DNA of 64,000 nucleotides, taken from Melastoma dodecandrum. Taxonomy: Eukaryota > Streptophyta > Magnoliopsida > Myrtales > Melastomataceae. Positions 1-11,094 of this stretch are shown one piece after another. Each line of letters opens with the position of its first letter. Positions within the stretch are counted from its first letter, which is position 1. The notes under the pieces are model-generated. The model did not search any database. It had not been told where the DNA came from and saw nothing but the letters and a program-made list of their open reading frames with translations. Where the stretch lies: assembly GCA_029817715.1 (NCBI GenBank), contig JARUPY010000321.1:992001-1056000 (forward strand), in the 5' to 3' direction. Position numbers and translations under genes: made by a program.

Positions 1-2343
1 CACCCTCTGTTTAGGATTCGCCATCTCTTTTCCTTATGCTACATCAATTTTGGGGTCTCGACGTAGGGTAATGTGCTTAGGTGACTCATCTCCATGCCTA
101 GATACAAGATTGTAGTCACGATTTTTATTGATGAGTTCAAGTTTTTGCCCATACTTTTAGTTGCGCTTTCAATTTTTCATTTGAAGATTCCAATTTTGTC
201 GTCCTCTTTTCCTGATTTTTCCAATTGAAAATGGAGTATTTGCCGTATGATCGAAAAATATGTCTCCAATCGGGCATCAAAGGGCCTCTCTTGAAAGGGC
301 CCTCATTCCCCTAGATGTCAACATTGTGGAAATTGGCTTAAATAACAACGAATTCACTAGATATACAGGATCATTCTCACATGCCCCTGCAAGCTTAACG
401 CTTTTTGTTGGATCGTTTATGTACACAGTACATTTTCTCATCGTATCCGGAAGCGTACTGTGTCACAACAAAGCATTTCCCATAAGTGAGGTCGGCTCGT
501 TGTAACCGTTACGATTTTGATCGTTAGATACTTGCATAGATGTAAGAATGATCGTAAGGGACACAACTGTTTTATAGTGGTTCGGACTTAATCGACCTAC
601 ATCCACTTTCTACCATAGACGAGATTCCATTATATAAATATAATGGATGCCTTTTTGCACTAGGCTTTTGGCATTTCAACAAGTGAGATTTAAAATTTTT
701 TACAAAAGAAGATCACTCTTGGGTAATGATCGGCTCCTCACACAGCGGACGTCTTCTCGTTTCTAGCAGAATGATGCTTACACTCAACAGTTGATTGCTC
801 AAAGGATATCCACACAGCTTTCCTCTCAGATAGATCATGTTTATAAACACGGGAGAGACAACCACAAAAGAGTCACTTAGAACAGAAAAGAAAACAAAAG
901 AAAAGGTTGGTTCCTCACAAAGCGAAACTTGACTTCTCACACAGCGAAGTCAAGGTATCCGTCCTACACACAGTTCGGACGGGCACGGTTACGACAGTCG
1001 TAACTCAATGCACTACACACTCGGTGCCTATGGTGGAATTTTCAGCTCCGGCGGCTCTCATGCAACCTGCTCTACTGTCCCTCTATATCTGAAGGTCGAT
1101 ACTTCTGCACAGCACCTTTGTGCTCGGATGGACCTCTTTCCACTCCGGCGACGTTCCCAACTCCTGCTCTATCCTGCATGCACGAGACTTCTGGCGCGCA
1201 CCCATCAGTGCGTGTCTAACTGCTCAAACTCCGTAGGTTTGAGACTTCTCTTCGAAAAGACACGACAAGAATGACTTTTTGCCGATGGGTCATCAACTAG
1301 TTACTACAATCACAACAGGTATTCGCTTAGCTTCCCTTAGACGATTCGCCAGCTGCTCGTTGAACGCACCGAGGACACATAGTCCTTCTCACAGCGACCA
1401 AGGAAGCACACAGCCCTTGGCACTCCTTCACGTCGTTGCGAAAGGTAGAACCAAACGATCACTTAGCACCTTCCATTCTCTGTCGATCACACAACTCACA
1501 TAGATCCTCAAAGCTTCACACACATCACACAAGCTTTGGACAACCACACAGACCACACAAAGGCACATTGATCTGAGAGCCTTGTCTGATTTTTTTGGGG
1601 AAATCATCGTGGGAGGTGTCCAGGTTCATTAGGACGACTCCCTTGATTTGTTTCCAAAATGACAGACAGTTCTGAGCAGATGCCTGCTCAACGGTCGCTG
1701 TGCCCGAGATGGAAAGTCCTCAAACGGTAACTTCCCTTGATTAATCTATCTCATCCGAATGAGAAGATTTATTTCCATAGTTTATAAATTAATTAACCTA
1801 ATCAGATTAGTTATTAAAATCAAATAATAATCAAGATTATTTGATTTGACAATTGTCTCTTTGCAGCGTAACGTTGTTGTAGTTAATCGGAATAAAATAT
1901 TTTTATTGCCAAATATTAACTTGGAAATCTAATATTATAATATTGAGTTGCCTAAACGTATGATTTGGAATGTCCAAATCAAATTCAATGTATTTAGACA
2001 TCTAGACATATTTTTTGAATTAATTCAAAATATAAAATAATTGGAAAACATTTATTTTCATATATTTAATGAACAGGCGTCACATAATGCTCACGCTAGT
2101 TGCGACTCAGCAACACTTTGCTCAAGCTCATCAATAAAGATAAGCTTGCGTCTTATGAATGAAATTAATCAAAAGATTTTGATTAACTTCCACAATTATA
2201 TGCTTTATAATCATAATTATGGTAAAATATATTCTAAATTAAATTAGAATATTTAGTAACATCCAGATAATGATTAAACATCAAATTAATCTGGACAATT
2301 CAAAATACCAATTGATTTCAATATTTTATTCTGGATAATGAAT
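1..2343. other. Gene-free repeat-like DNA
   Basis: I see no supportable gene here. Positions 700-1,560 are rich in words such as 'cacacagcg' and 'cacaaagcg' and hold only short overlapping ORFs in several frames, which is typical of LTR or leader sequence rather than coding DNA. A stretch near 570-605 ('tagtggttcggacttaa') resembles wording common in plant LTR elements, but no LTR boundary can be fixed. From 1,740 to 2,340 the sequence is strongly AT-rich and non-coding. Confidence 0.4.
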
Positions 2344-2556
2344 TGTGTTGAATGGTTTTGATGATAAGCATTGACTTTCTGTGAAACAGAAGTCAACCCT
2401 CTACACGACAGAAGTTACTCCCCATGAGAACCTTCTATAAGGAAATATTATAATTAATTACGAAATTAAATGTGAATATTTCATGGGAATTATCCCATTA
2501 GATTTGGAATATTATCTATCGAAATCAAATGATTTCAAAGAATAATATATTTCCAA
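2344..2556 (+). repeat. LTR-like direct repeat, left copy
   Basis: This block starts with TGTTGAATGG and shares most of its length with 4,196-4,437: the 'TTTTGATGATAAGCATTGAC' start, the 'ACACGACAGAAG' core, an AT-rich middle and the 'GAATAATATATTTCCAA' end. Both copies stop matching at the same word. That fits the two LTRs of a small LTR element or two copies of one short repeat. No primer binding site is visible after it. Confidence 0.45.
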
Positions 2557-2709
2557 TTGAAGGAAATAAATTATCTATTTATCAAAGGTTTTACATGATT
2601 GAATATATATCATACGAATGTTATCTTCCATTAATAATTTTTCTTTGGATAGCAAAAACATGTTATTTCTCAACAGAAAACATTAGAAACATTTGTCCGA
2701 CGTTGAGTC

Positions 2710-3361
2710 TTGTTAGTCACACACGAGGGATCACTTGTTAAGTTCATCAAAACGGTTGACAACGGGATCACTCTTGTCTTCTCCGCCCAGGTTGTGAACC
2801 AGATGTTTGAATGTGAGGAGCAATACCCGCTGTCTGAGCTTGGAATGGCCACTTCTTATAGCATCATCCTAGGAAAGAAGGCACAAGTGCCGTGGTATCT
2901 GGAGTCTAGGAGGCTGGACATCAAAAGTTGAATTCCACATCGTATTGTTATGCCTTTTGTCGTGCAGTGGGAGCATTGACACAATCACTCCAAATGATGC
3001 ATTGATCATGACACATATTCTGAAAGGGATCCCCTTTAACCTTGGATTATTGGTCTTTCAACACATGGAAAGGTGTTTTAACACCACTGGGAAAGCTCTT
3101 CCCTATGGTCAGGTAATCACCGGATTCCTAAAACTTGCTGGAATTCCTTCTAATGCATCTGTTATGCAAGAGAAGTGGAGGGTTGGAACCTTCGGGAACC
3201 AAATCAGCACCAACCACTATGTGAAGATGGGTACTACAATGACACTCAAAGGGAACTCCGCAGATTCATCCCCTGCTGCTGCGAAGAACCCCCAAACCCC
3301 CAAAGCTGCGAAGAAGGCTGTTGCTGCTACACCTTCTACCGGTAAAGACTCTGCTGCATAG
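2710..3361 (+). pseudogene. Plant retrotransposon ORF fragment ('putative plant transposon protein' type)
   Basis: Two overlapping reading frames, 2,710-2,931 and 2,945-3,361, together look like one protein broken by a frameshift near 2,931. The second frame has a mid-region with a conserved-looking helix (residues about 20-55, 'HILKGIPFNLGLLVFQHMER') and an Ala/Lys/Pro-rich tail. This layout is typical of the accessory 'putative plant transposon protein' ORFs that occur inside plant LTR elements. Degraded coiled-coil coding sequence continues to about 3,600. It lies between the two LTR-like repeats at 2,344 and 4,196, so it is probably the internal cargo of a non-autonomous element. I infer the family from residue pattern only. 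Confidence 0.45.
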
Positions 3362-4195
3362 AAAGCAGTTGGACCATATGAAGACATCTTATTTCCTTGG
3401 GATCTCCACTCACTCCTCCAAGATCATAAGTAGCAAGCTGTTGAAAATGGGGAAGACATTCACGTATTCTAGCGCATGGTGCTAGATCTGACTCGCATGG
3501 TGGAACGCTATGACAAGCTTCTGCGCGATAACCTTGATGATGCCATTCTACGGATGACGCAAGATGAACTTGTTTTGTTGTTTTGGATTATCAGTACCTT
3601 AGGCCAAAAACTGCTTTTCATAAACTGCTTTTCATAAACTGCTTTTCATGGCCTCATGTTTGATGTAATAAGTGTCGTTTATGGACACACATTCTGCATT
3701 TCGGTTTGAATAACTCTTCTGCAATATATGCTTCTCCTTTAAAATGTTCAATTTCCCTATTTTTGATATGACAAAAAGGGGGAAAAATTGTGTTGAGGGG
3801 GTATACTTCACTATTTTTGATATAGAAAAATCATTGTTTTTTTATAACTATGTGGGTGTATAAGGCTATGAGTATCAAAGCTCATATTCAACCTTCTACT
3901 GGGAAAGCGAATAGTGATCTTGTATAGTCACCTTTACTAGGAGTGCAAAAGTGAAAACGCATCATTTTTGTCGGGCTAAAATATAGAAGTTTCATGCATT
4001 GTACATCACAGAAGCCTTGTGTTCTATGAATAGCTTTTCTACAACAAAAGCTCTTATGCTCTGTTCGACCGAAACCATATGTTTCTGTAAAATACAAGAT
4101 TCGCACTCGCACCTATTTAGGGAGACTCGGGGGAGTTACTTGCAAAAATGTTTCCCTCAACGATGAATGTTTTGTCATCATCAAAAAGGGTAGAT

Positions 4196-4437
4196 TGTTG
4201 AAGTAGTTTTGATGATGAGCATTGACCTTCTGCGAAACAGAAGCGAAAACCTTTACACGACAGAAGCTACTCATGTTGAGAACCTTTTGTAAGAAAATAT
4301 TTTTATAATTAATAATTAATTACAAAATTAAATGTGAATATTCCATGAGAATTATCCAATTAGATTAGGACAATTATCTAATCGAAATAAAATGATTTCG
4401 TTACCAAAGAAATAAAAAGAATAATATATTTCCAAGC
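4196..4437 (+). repeat. LTR-like direct repeat, right copy
   Basis: Divergent copy of 2,344-2,556. It is preceded by the purine run 'aaaaagggtaga' (about 4,183-4,194), which could be a polypurine tract ahead of a 3' LTR. The start TGTTGAAGTAG is in the right place for an LTR beginning with TG. A second purine run, 'aaaaagggggaaaaa' near 3,774, is also present. No target-site duplication was found around the pair, so the ends may be eroded. Confidence 0.45.
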
Positions 4438-5466
4438 GAAGTATTACAGCAATACAGTGTTATGATTTTATAACATAACTTCTCAAGCTCATTATTAAAA
4501 CCAAGGTTAACAATACCATCATACACCCATTGTGATAGCCAAAAACATGTTGGCAAGCAAGTACATCGACAATATTTCGCGAATGAACATGGGTTCGAAT
4601 TTTGGTTCGAGATGTGGTCGCCGTATAAAGAAAAGTAAAAGTACAATGCTTAACCAGAGAAAATACTTACAAAAACATGGGATGCTTGCATAGTATAGAA
4701 AGTATCAAAGAAAAACAAAAGAGTGTCTAAAACTAAGAACTAGCGGGCAACCAATTTTCTATGATTTTAATTACGTGTCTTACAGTCCGTAAGAATCCTA
4801 TTTATATATATAAATCTTAACCACTTTTTAAAAACTCGTGGTCTTTGTGTTGAGCGTAGTCACGTTATAGCTTAATTGTTATTGAGTCGCATTTGTTTCT
4901 TCACGTTGTGATGTTGTATCCCAACTTTCTTTTTTGTCTTGTAACACGTGTCATCAAACAGTATCCAAGTCATTCGTTTAGATAAGGTGGTGTTATTCTA
5001 ATGTTGGGCCTGAGTCTATCCATTGGCCTGTTCTTATCTAGGGGATCTACGTCCTAAGATTTTTTAGACTGAAACACCAAGGGGCAAAGGGGGCGATGGG
5101 CGGACGGCGCTCAGTTCGGCGGCTTCGTCTTTTGTACTTTGGTTATTCGATTTCCTCTGCTACACCTCGATCTTCGGCAGCGTCTGTTGTGCCTCGGTAT
5201 TCGGTATCGTATATTACGCCTCAATCTTCGTCTTCATTTGTTGCGCCTCCGTCTTTGACTTATTTAGTAGTAACGTATTTCTTTATTAGTTGAATACTTA
5301 ACTACAAAACTTCTCTTGAGCCTTGGCAGCTACCGATGCCTAATCATTCCCAAAACTGAGGATCTTCTGGATCGCCTTGACAACCTAACCATCATTATTG
5401 AGATTGATGCCAACATGTGAAAGGATATGCGTAGCTAAAAATGCCTCGAGAGGTAACTACAACAAA
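4438..5466. other. Non-coding interval with a short minisatellite
   Basis: No gene recognised. Around 5,130-5,262 about 3.5 imperfect units of roughly 28-30 bp repeat the pattern 'gcctcgNtcttcggNatcgt'. The 65-codon ORF that covers this stretch is explained by the repeat and is not proposed as a gene. Confidence 0.35.
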
Positions 5467-5690
5467 GTGCGTTTGGGTTTAGGAATGTGAGGAATGTGAG
5501 GGAAGGAATGTAACATTCCATTCCGCATGAATTAAGCCAACCAAATAAATGAATGCTTAGAATTGAATGAAACCCATTCAATTGCATTTATTTTGGATGG
5601 AGAGGACATTCCTTATATGAGGGAACGTCATTCCCACTTTCATTCTATATCTTCCCCGATTCCGCAAACCAAACATCTCTAATAGCTTCT
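5467..5690. mobile_element. Probable MITE with imperfect terminal inverted repeats
   Basis: The left end 'gtgcgtttgggtttaggaat' and the reverse complement of the right end 'gattccgcaaaccaaacatc' are similar but imperfect. The inside is filled with GGAATG/CATTCC words in both orientations. Length (about 220 bp), AT-rich centre and the 'TTTGGTTTGCGGAAT' style of terminus match a common class of plant MITEs. I could not define a clean target duplication. Confidence 0.45.
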
Positions 5691-6528
5691 AGCCCTAGGA
5701 GAATGACAATATATCTCAATATCCCTTAGCAATTGATGCTATTTGCTCGTTTAACTCCCACATAATCTGCAATCACTTATTTCATGACAAGTTCGAAGAT
5801 GAAAAGGTCGATTTACTCAATATGATGGTTCACGATTACAGGCATTCGTATCATACTTTCTACTCTATTTAGTACTTTTATCATTTACCCTAAGTTGATT
5901 TAAATGGAATTCTTGTTTAGTTTTGAATAGAAAAGTGATAATAATTAATAAATACCATGAAAATATCATAACAAAACATAGCGTCAGAAAAATTTATACG
6001 AACTCTAATTTTTTGTACTGTAAGAATCATTTTTGTACTTTTTTATGGTTTACCCAAATTCTTTCCACTTCCAATTTGGAGGAGCAGCAATGAAGGATGT
6101 AGATCCCCAAATATCATGCAACATTGAGGCGATAGGGGAACAACTGGCCTAGGTACAAAGGAAGCCAACTTGCTACGATACAAAGAAACGACAACTAATA
6201 TGTAACATCTGGAGGCTGCAGGTAGGATCTTTGAATATCACCTACTCTTACATATTTGATTCTTTCAACAACCACCTTCAACTAGCTAGCCCATGCCACG
6301 GTTTGGGAGATCTTCCACGACCACCTGTAGATGGGAGATTCGTAAGGAGGAATGACCACTTGTGAAGTCCCGACTATTCATAATTTTCTAATGTATATCA
6401 TGAACAGAAACCTACCTATAAGTAGGACAGGTATGTTCATGTAATAATGAATGTGTGTGTGTTTATTGAGGCGCGGATGCATAAGGGGTTTTGCCGATAT
6501 CAACAAGCATTACGAGGGGCAAATAAGG

Positions 6529-6690
6529 TTGTCTCTCGTAGACTTCCGATAAGGTGCCTCTCGTTGACTTGCGTCGGCCTGTCCCTTGTAAACTTGTGAT
6601 AAAGTGGCTCTTGTAGACTTTCGTCTGGTATCTCTCGAAAACTTGCGTCGGACTTGTCTCTCGTAAACTTGAGATGACTTTGTCTCACGT
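6529..6690 (+). repeat. Minisatellite, about 25 bp unit, about 7 copies
   Basis: Degenerate tandem units follow the pattern 'gtctctcgtagacttgcgtcgg' with length variation between about 23 and 28 bp. Examples begin at about 6,529 (gtctctcgtagacttccg), 6,557, 6,583, 6,606, 6,632, 6,656 and 6,673. The short minus-strand ORF over this stretch follows from the repeat. Confidence 0.6.
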
Positions 6691-7965
6691 AGACTTACCG
6701 TGATTTACAATTTGACCCCACATTCACTCTTACTTCTTTAATTAGTGGATCGAAATTTGACTTCATCTCCTTCTCACGTTCCGTGAATAGCCGGGATCTC
6801 ATGAATACATATAAAATTCTGTGGAAAGCCGTATTCGATGAAATAATTAGAAAATAAAACAGCAAGTACGAAAATAAGTAATAACCCCGTTTATCAATTG
6901 GATCGTTTCTTTTAGTTTTTCTGGGATCAGGTCTTCTATTAGGAGGTATAGGAGTGGTAAACGAACGCAAAAATCTATTTTGACCGAGGAATCCCTTAAA
7001 TATGATGCTAGTATGTTTACAAAAAAGGAAATGTCAGAGGAAGGTAATAAAAAAAGAAAGAAGATGGGTTGATCCCAAGGATAAATCTCAGCCAGTGGAT
7101 CGACATTTGACTAGTCAAACAATCAAGAGAACATAGTCCCTTAAATCATTCACGGGAAAATTCATCGTGGGATAAGACATAAAGGCCCCACACAACCCGT
7201 ACAGTCATTCTTAGAACTTGCGGGGGTGAGGAGGGGACAGAAGCCCACGAGAGCTCAAGGAAGAAGGAGGTGAAGCTTGGCCGCCAAGGAGAAGGGAGGA
7301 AAAGCGAGAAGAAGGGACCGCCCTCGGGAGAATCATCAAGAAAGGACCGTGCGGAGGCGCCTTTTTCTTGGAGAGGTTGTTCGAAAAAGAGAAGGAAGGT
7401 GGGACGGTTTGAGCTCCGGACGAAAGGGAAGAAGGCATGGCCATCACCCCCTCTACACGTCTTTTCTTTACGCAATGGCTATAACTCTCGCTGCCCTTTT
7501 TGTTGCCGAATATGTGTGGTGTGCTCGGTTCTTGTGGGAGAAGGGGGTGGCTGGATCCTTGGAGAAAGGAGGTGAAGGCACCCCGGATCTCGAGTGTCTA
7601 ACGATGGAGTGTGTGTGGAGTGTTGCTTGTGTGTGTTGCTGGTTGTTTGATACGAAAGGACTCTAGGGAGGTTGGGTCCCATGAGGGGAGACAAGGGTGT
7701 CCGGATGATGGCAAGGTGGTTGCAGGCCCCGTGCTTGAGGAGGCGAGGGCATTCTGGGTTGGCTTATGTGATGAATGACTAGATGAAATGGCATGTGTGT
7801 ATGGTGTGTGCTTTTAGGCCGTTGTATCTGCTTGTGGTCTTGCAACGAAAAAGGGGAGTTGGACCTTGAAAAAAATGGGCTCCCCGAAAGGAGGTTGTTC
7901 TATAATAATCGTGCATATGCACGTTGTTGCCTTGTGTTGCATAAGGTGGGTATCCGGACATGCGA
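6691..7965. other. No supported gene; GC-rich stretch with overlapping ORFs
   Basis: Between 7,146 and 7,666 several ORFs overlap on both strands, including three of 101-129 codons. None has a recognisable domain, and their coexistence reflects GC-rich, stop-poor sequence. Positions 6,700-6,960 include 'gtggaaagccgtattcgatg', which resembles wording from organellar group II introns, but the match is too short to claim an organelle-derived insert. Confidence 0.3.
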
Positions 7966-8345
7966 GGGGTCCGGTTGAGAAATTCCCCCCACAGAGGACA
8001 TGAATGTTGAGTGTATGTCTGGAATGGTGATTGGCGAAGTCGGATGTTGAGTAGTATGAACGGACAGAAAGGGAAGAATGAGACTGTTTGGATCGCCCAA
8101 GGGGCTGTGTCTTATGAGGCGATGAATGAGGGGTCTGGTTGAGAAATTCCCGCCCTCAGAGGACATGAATGTTCAGCCGCGATGGTTGGTGAATGGCGAA
8201 GTCGAATGTTGAGTTGTATGAACAGATGAAAAGGGATGAATGGGAAGATCTGGATTTCCGATGGGGCTGCCTTATGAGGCGATGAATGAGGGGTCCAAAT
8301 GAGAAATTTTCGCCCTCGGAGGACATTAATGTTGAGCCATGATGG
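7966..8345 (+). repeat. Tandem repeat, 160-164 bp unit, about 2.3 copies
   Basis: The phrase beginning 'ggggtccggttgagaaattc' recurs at 7,966, 8,130 and 8,290, so spacings are 164 and 160 bp. Each copy carries 'gaggacatgaatgttgag', then 'ggcgaagtcg.atgttgagt.gtatgaac' and 'cttatgaggcgatgaatg'. Copies differ by scattered substitutions and small indels, so the array is not recent. The same style of sequence continues beyond 8,345 and is interrupted by the hAT-type insertion at 8,422. Confidence 0.75.
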
Positions 8346-8413
8346 CTAGAACAGATAGGGTGGAATGATACGTCCCCGTTAAGGCGTGAAGGGAGATGTC
8401 GTGGCCATGGATA

Positions 8414-8421
8414 CTTGGGAG
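8414..8421. repeat. 8 bp target-site duplication (left), CTTGGGAG
   Basis: CTTGGGAG lies immediately left of the element at 8,422 and recurs exactly at 9,392-9,399. Confidence 0.8.
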
Positions 8422-9391
8422 CAAGGTTGTCAAAATCGAGATCCTACGTAGAATCGGAAGGGGTCTGTAAAATCGTAACTCGTAGGATCGTAAGTGAAAT
8501 CGGAAGAGTTTACAAAATTGTGATTTGAACATGCATATGTATGCATACATGATAACATGCCCATCAAAAAGCTCAGCAAACTCAATAACATTTTCAGTCC
8601 ACTTAAAATTTAGGTATGCTCTAGAATAAATTTGTTGTTTCTGGCTAGAAAAAAAATCATCAAGTGGAAGAACAGCGAGAAGATCAAATGTTGAGAACCC
8701 ATAAACGAGACTATAGACTAGCACGACTCCATGCCACAAACTGGAGAAACAATTCAACACATATGCTATGTTTGACAGCTTCTTTTAGCCACATCTTCCT
8801 GAAAAAGAACAAAACTATCTTTCCCAGTTTTTTGTTTTAAGATTAATATTTCGCAGGGATTGAGTTCGAGGCAACAAAAAGTTGATTATTAACACACCGA
8901 AATTCGAACAAACCCACCTACCCCACAAAAGATAGTGGGATTGAGCTCGGGGGAGAGATGCCGGCTGCTCGGGGACGAGCTCGGAGGGCCGGCTGCTGGA
9001 AAGCCCTGATCCTGAAGGGGTAGTGTGTTTCGAGAGGGAAAGTAAAAAAGATGAAGGATGAGGTAATGAAAAAATTGCATTTTTTATTTAATTCAATTTA
9101 GTTCATTTAGTCCTCACATTTGAAATTTTTTACAAATTAGTCCAATGAACAAATGGTTAGGTGGGCTTAGGTTTAGATGGGCTACGTTAGTGGACTATCT
9201 TTAAGATTTGGCCCGCGTCAAGCGATTTTACGATTTACTACGATTTTACGATCCTACGTTTTCGCTTTCGATTTTACGATTTTACAACGATTTTACTAAA
9301 CAACGTTTTCTACACGATTCAACTCGTTTTTTCCCACAAAATCGTAAAATCGGACGATTTCACGAGTAAAATCGTGATTTTGACAACCATG
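8422..9391. mobile_element. Non-autonomous hAT-type DNA transposon
   Basis: The element is 970 bp long. The left terminus CAAGGTTGTCAAAATC and the reverse complement of the right terminus, CATGGTTGTCAAAATC, match at 15 of 16 positions. The ends start CA.GG, and exact 8 bp direct repeats CTTGGGAG flank the element at 8,414-8,421 and 9,392-9,399. An 8 bp duplication with short C-A-N-N-G inverted repeats is the signature of the hAT superfamily. Internally, both subterminal regions carry many 'cgattttacga' / 'tcgtaaaatcg' words in both orientations. No transposase remnant is visible; the 144-codon minus-strand ORF at 8,326-8,760 crosses the left boundary and is not credible. Confidence 0.8.
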
Positions 9392-9399
9392 CTTGGGAG
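9392..9399. repeat. 8 bp target-site duplication (right), CTTGGGAG
   Basis: Exact partner of 8,414-8,421. Confidence 0.8.
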
Positions 9400-9657
9400 G
9401 AAAGATCCGAGGTTATGAAACGATAAGGGGCTAAAATTGTATGAATGGAAAGCATGCGGGGGGCATGCATGAGGCTGAAAATGTGACGTCTTCGAATGTT
9501 AATGGAAGTGTTAATGGAAGTGCTTGGGATGCAATCCTCGATGGATTTCGAACACAACGGTGTATGACAAAATCATGAAAGGACTGGAATTTGAGTTGCG
9601 CTGAGGACAACCGGGTTTGTATACAGTGTGGAAATGATGGCTGCAGTGCTTAGTTTA

Positions 9658-9905
9658 TACCATAGTTGTAAAAGCGATCACCTTTGTTGGAGAGAGGCGC
9701 AGCGGGAGACGCCAAATCGCTTTTCCCCCTCTAGGCAAGGTGTGGTACAAAGGCGAGCGCATTTGCTCGCTTTTGCGCCTTTACGCAAGCGAGAGGTGAC
9801 CAAAAGGCGCACCTTTTGCTCGGAGGCGAAGTCAAAAATCGATGAAATATTTGAAATAATCTTCAAATGTGAGGACCAATTGATGAAATAAAAAACTTAT
9901 CCCTA
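9658..9905. mobile_element. Partial hAT-like repeat
   Basis: The start 'tagttgtaaaagcgatcacc' and the many AGGCGC/GCGCCT words are typical of a dispersed plant repeat. The segment 'cttcaaatgtgaggaccaat' (about 9,861-9,880) is a reverse-complement relative of 'tagtcctcacatttgaaat' inside the 970 bp element (about 9,109-9,127), followed in both by 'attt(a/c)att'-type AT-rich sequence. I infer a related, truncated element. No target duplication was found. Confidence 0.4.
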
Positions 9906-10260
9906 TTCCACCGCATTCTCTCAGTTGGTAGATCCCTTCCCCCCTCCGCCGCCGCCTCCGACATCCTTCCCCTCCACGGCTTCTGTCTCAGCCACCCTTA
10001 CCCTACCGGCCTCCACCACCTTCCCCTCCCCAGCATCCGCCTCAGCGACCCTTCCTAAACTCAACCTCCACCCTCCGCCACTCTTCCATAACTCGGCCCG
10101 GCACCCTTCCTCTACCCGGCAAATGCGAGTCAATTTTAAACGCGAGTCCTAAAGATTTTCTTTTTCAAATTACGGAAAACGCGAGTCAATTTTATTAATC
10201 GATAAAATATTTACAAATGAATAAATATTTATTTATCATACTAATTACAACACCTTAGTT
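9906..10260. other. C-rich and AT-rich spacer without a gene
   Basis: Positions 9,935-10,110 are runs of CCTCC/CCACC triplets. They create complementary proline-rich and glycine-rich ORFs on the two strands, neither of which looks real. The word 'cgcgagtc' occurs three times between 10,125 and 10,195. The left edge of the pararetrovirus copy lies somewhere between here and the primer site at 10,479. Confidence 0.3.
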
Positions 10261-10467
10261 TCTAGAGCGAAATGTTGATCTCCTGACAACCCGTAAAAAT
10301 ATGAGAAATGTTCCTTTTTATGGTGGTCCCCAAAACAAATTCGGCTTTTATGGTCGTGAGTTTCAAAATTACCGTTTTACGGCAGTTTCTTTCTTACCCT
10401 CTCCTTAATCTAAAAATTAACCCAAAATTAATCCTTAAAGAATATCTTAGGAAACTTTACTGAAGCG

Positions 10468-10479
10468 GCTCTGATACCA
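10468..10479 (-). other. tRNA-iMet primer binding site
   Basis: On the minus strand the sequence TGGTATCAGAGC is an exact match to the usual plant initiator-Met primer site. It lies about 620 nt downstream of the TATA box at 11,095-11,103, as expected for a pararetroviral leader. Confidence 0.75.
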
Positions 10480-10571
10480 ATTATAAACTGAAGATAAGCA
10501 ACGCAAATTAACTCCCTAAAGAGTTAAATATCAACATACTAGATATTCTTCAGAAATGCCAGGAATCGAAC

Positions 10572-10880
10572 TTAAGAGGTTTTTCCAAATTGTCTTTGGC
10601 GTCGGCGTTCCACCAACCTCAAATACTCGTTAGAGTATTTAGAACTAGCCGTAAATCCGATATTGGACTTACCTTCAAGGAAGTATTCCTCAAATTCACT
10701 TTGTACTAGAGTCAGCTCTTCTAATTGCTTAGAATAACTTTCTATCAGTTTTGATAACTGAGTTATCTGTGCAGATAGATTTTCCAAACGATCTACTATA
10801 GTATTGAGAATACCAGTAGTAGAATCATTGCCCACACCGTGATCCAGATGGAATAAATCGGGGTTTGGACAATCAGTCAT
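10572..10880 (-). CDS. Short coiled-coil ORF in the pararetroviral leader
   Basis: The ORF is 102 codons and uninterrupted, lying between the TATA box and the primer site. Residues about 25-60 form a strong heptad pattern (ILNTIVDRLENLSAQITQL and onward), followed by an acidic patch and a basic C-terminus (RRRQRQ). Small coiled-coil proteins are common in Caulimoviridae as virion-associated proteins, so a structural role is possible. I do not recognise a specific family, and its place upstream of the primer site is unusual. It is open despite the decay of the pol frame. Confidence 0.45.
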   Translation of the reverse strand: MTDCPNPDLFHLDHGVGNDSTTGILNTIVDRLENLSAQITQLSKLIESYSKQLEELTLVQSEFEEYFLEGKSNIGFTASSKYSNEYLRLVERRRQRQFGKTS

Positions 10881-11094
10881 AAGAATGACTCGTGCTCTCG
10901 CACCACTTTAAGTTCTTACTTAAAGTCTTCTCTCAGGGTCAAACACATAAACAACTTAAACTAAGATGCTTATCATACCTTAATCCACTGGATAGCTCAG
11001 AGGGTTCACCAAGGGACGCTCACGTCTCAATATTGAGAACTCTGTGAGAGGGAGAGCCTCTTATGTGTCATCCGAATGCCCTTACCACGAGGAT

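Noticed and set aside
6695..7090. Possible organelle-derived (plastid) insertion
   Set aside because: Only a 20 bp phrase resembles group II intron wording. No organelle gene is readable, and a database match would be needed.
7146..7694. Five overlapping ORFs of 71-129 codons on both strands
   Set aside because: They overlap in all frames because the DNA is GC-rich and stop-poor. None has a domain or plausible gene structure.
8326..8760. 144-codon minus-strand ORF
   Set aside because: It crosses the exact boundary of the 970 bp transposon insertion, so it cannot be an old gene.
9925..10152. Proline-rich ORF and its glycine-rich antisense ORF
   Set aside because: Both come from CCNCC triplet runs and have no other support.
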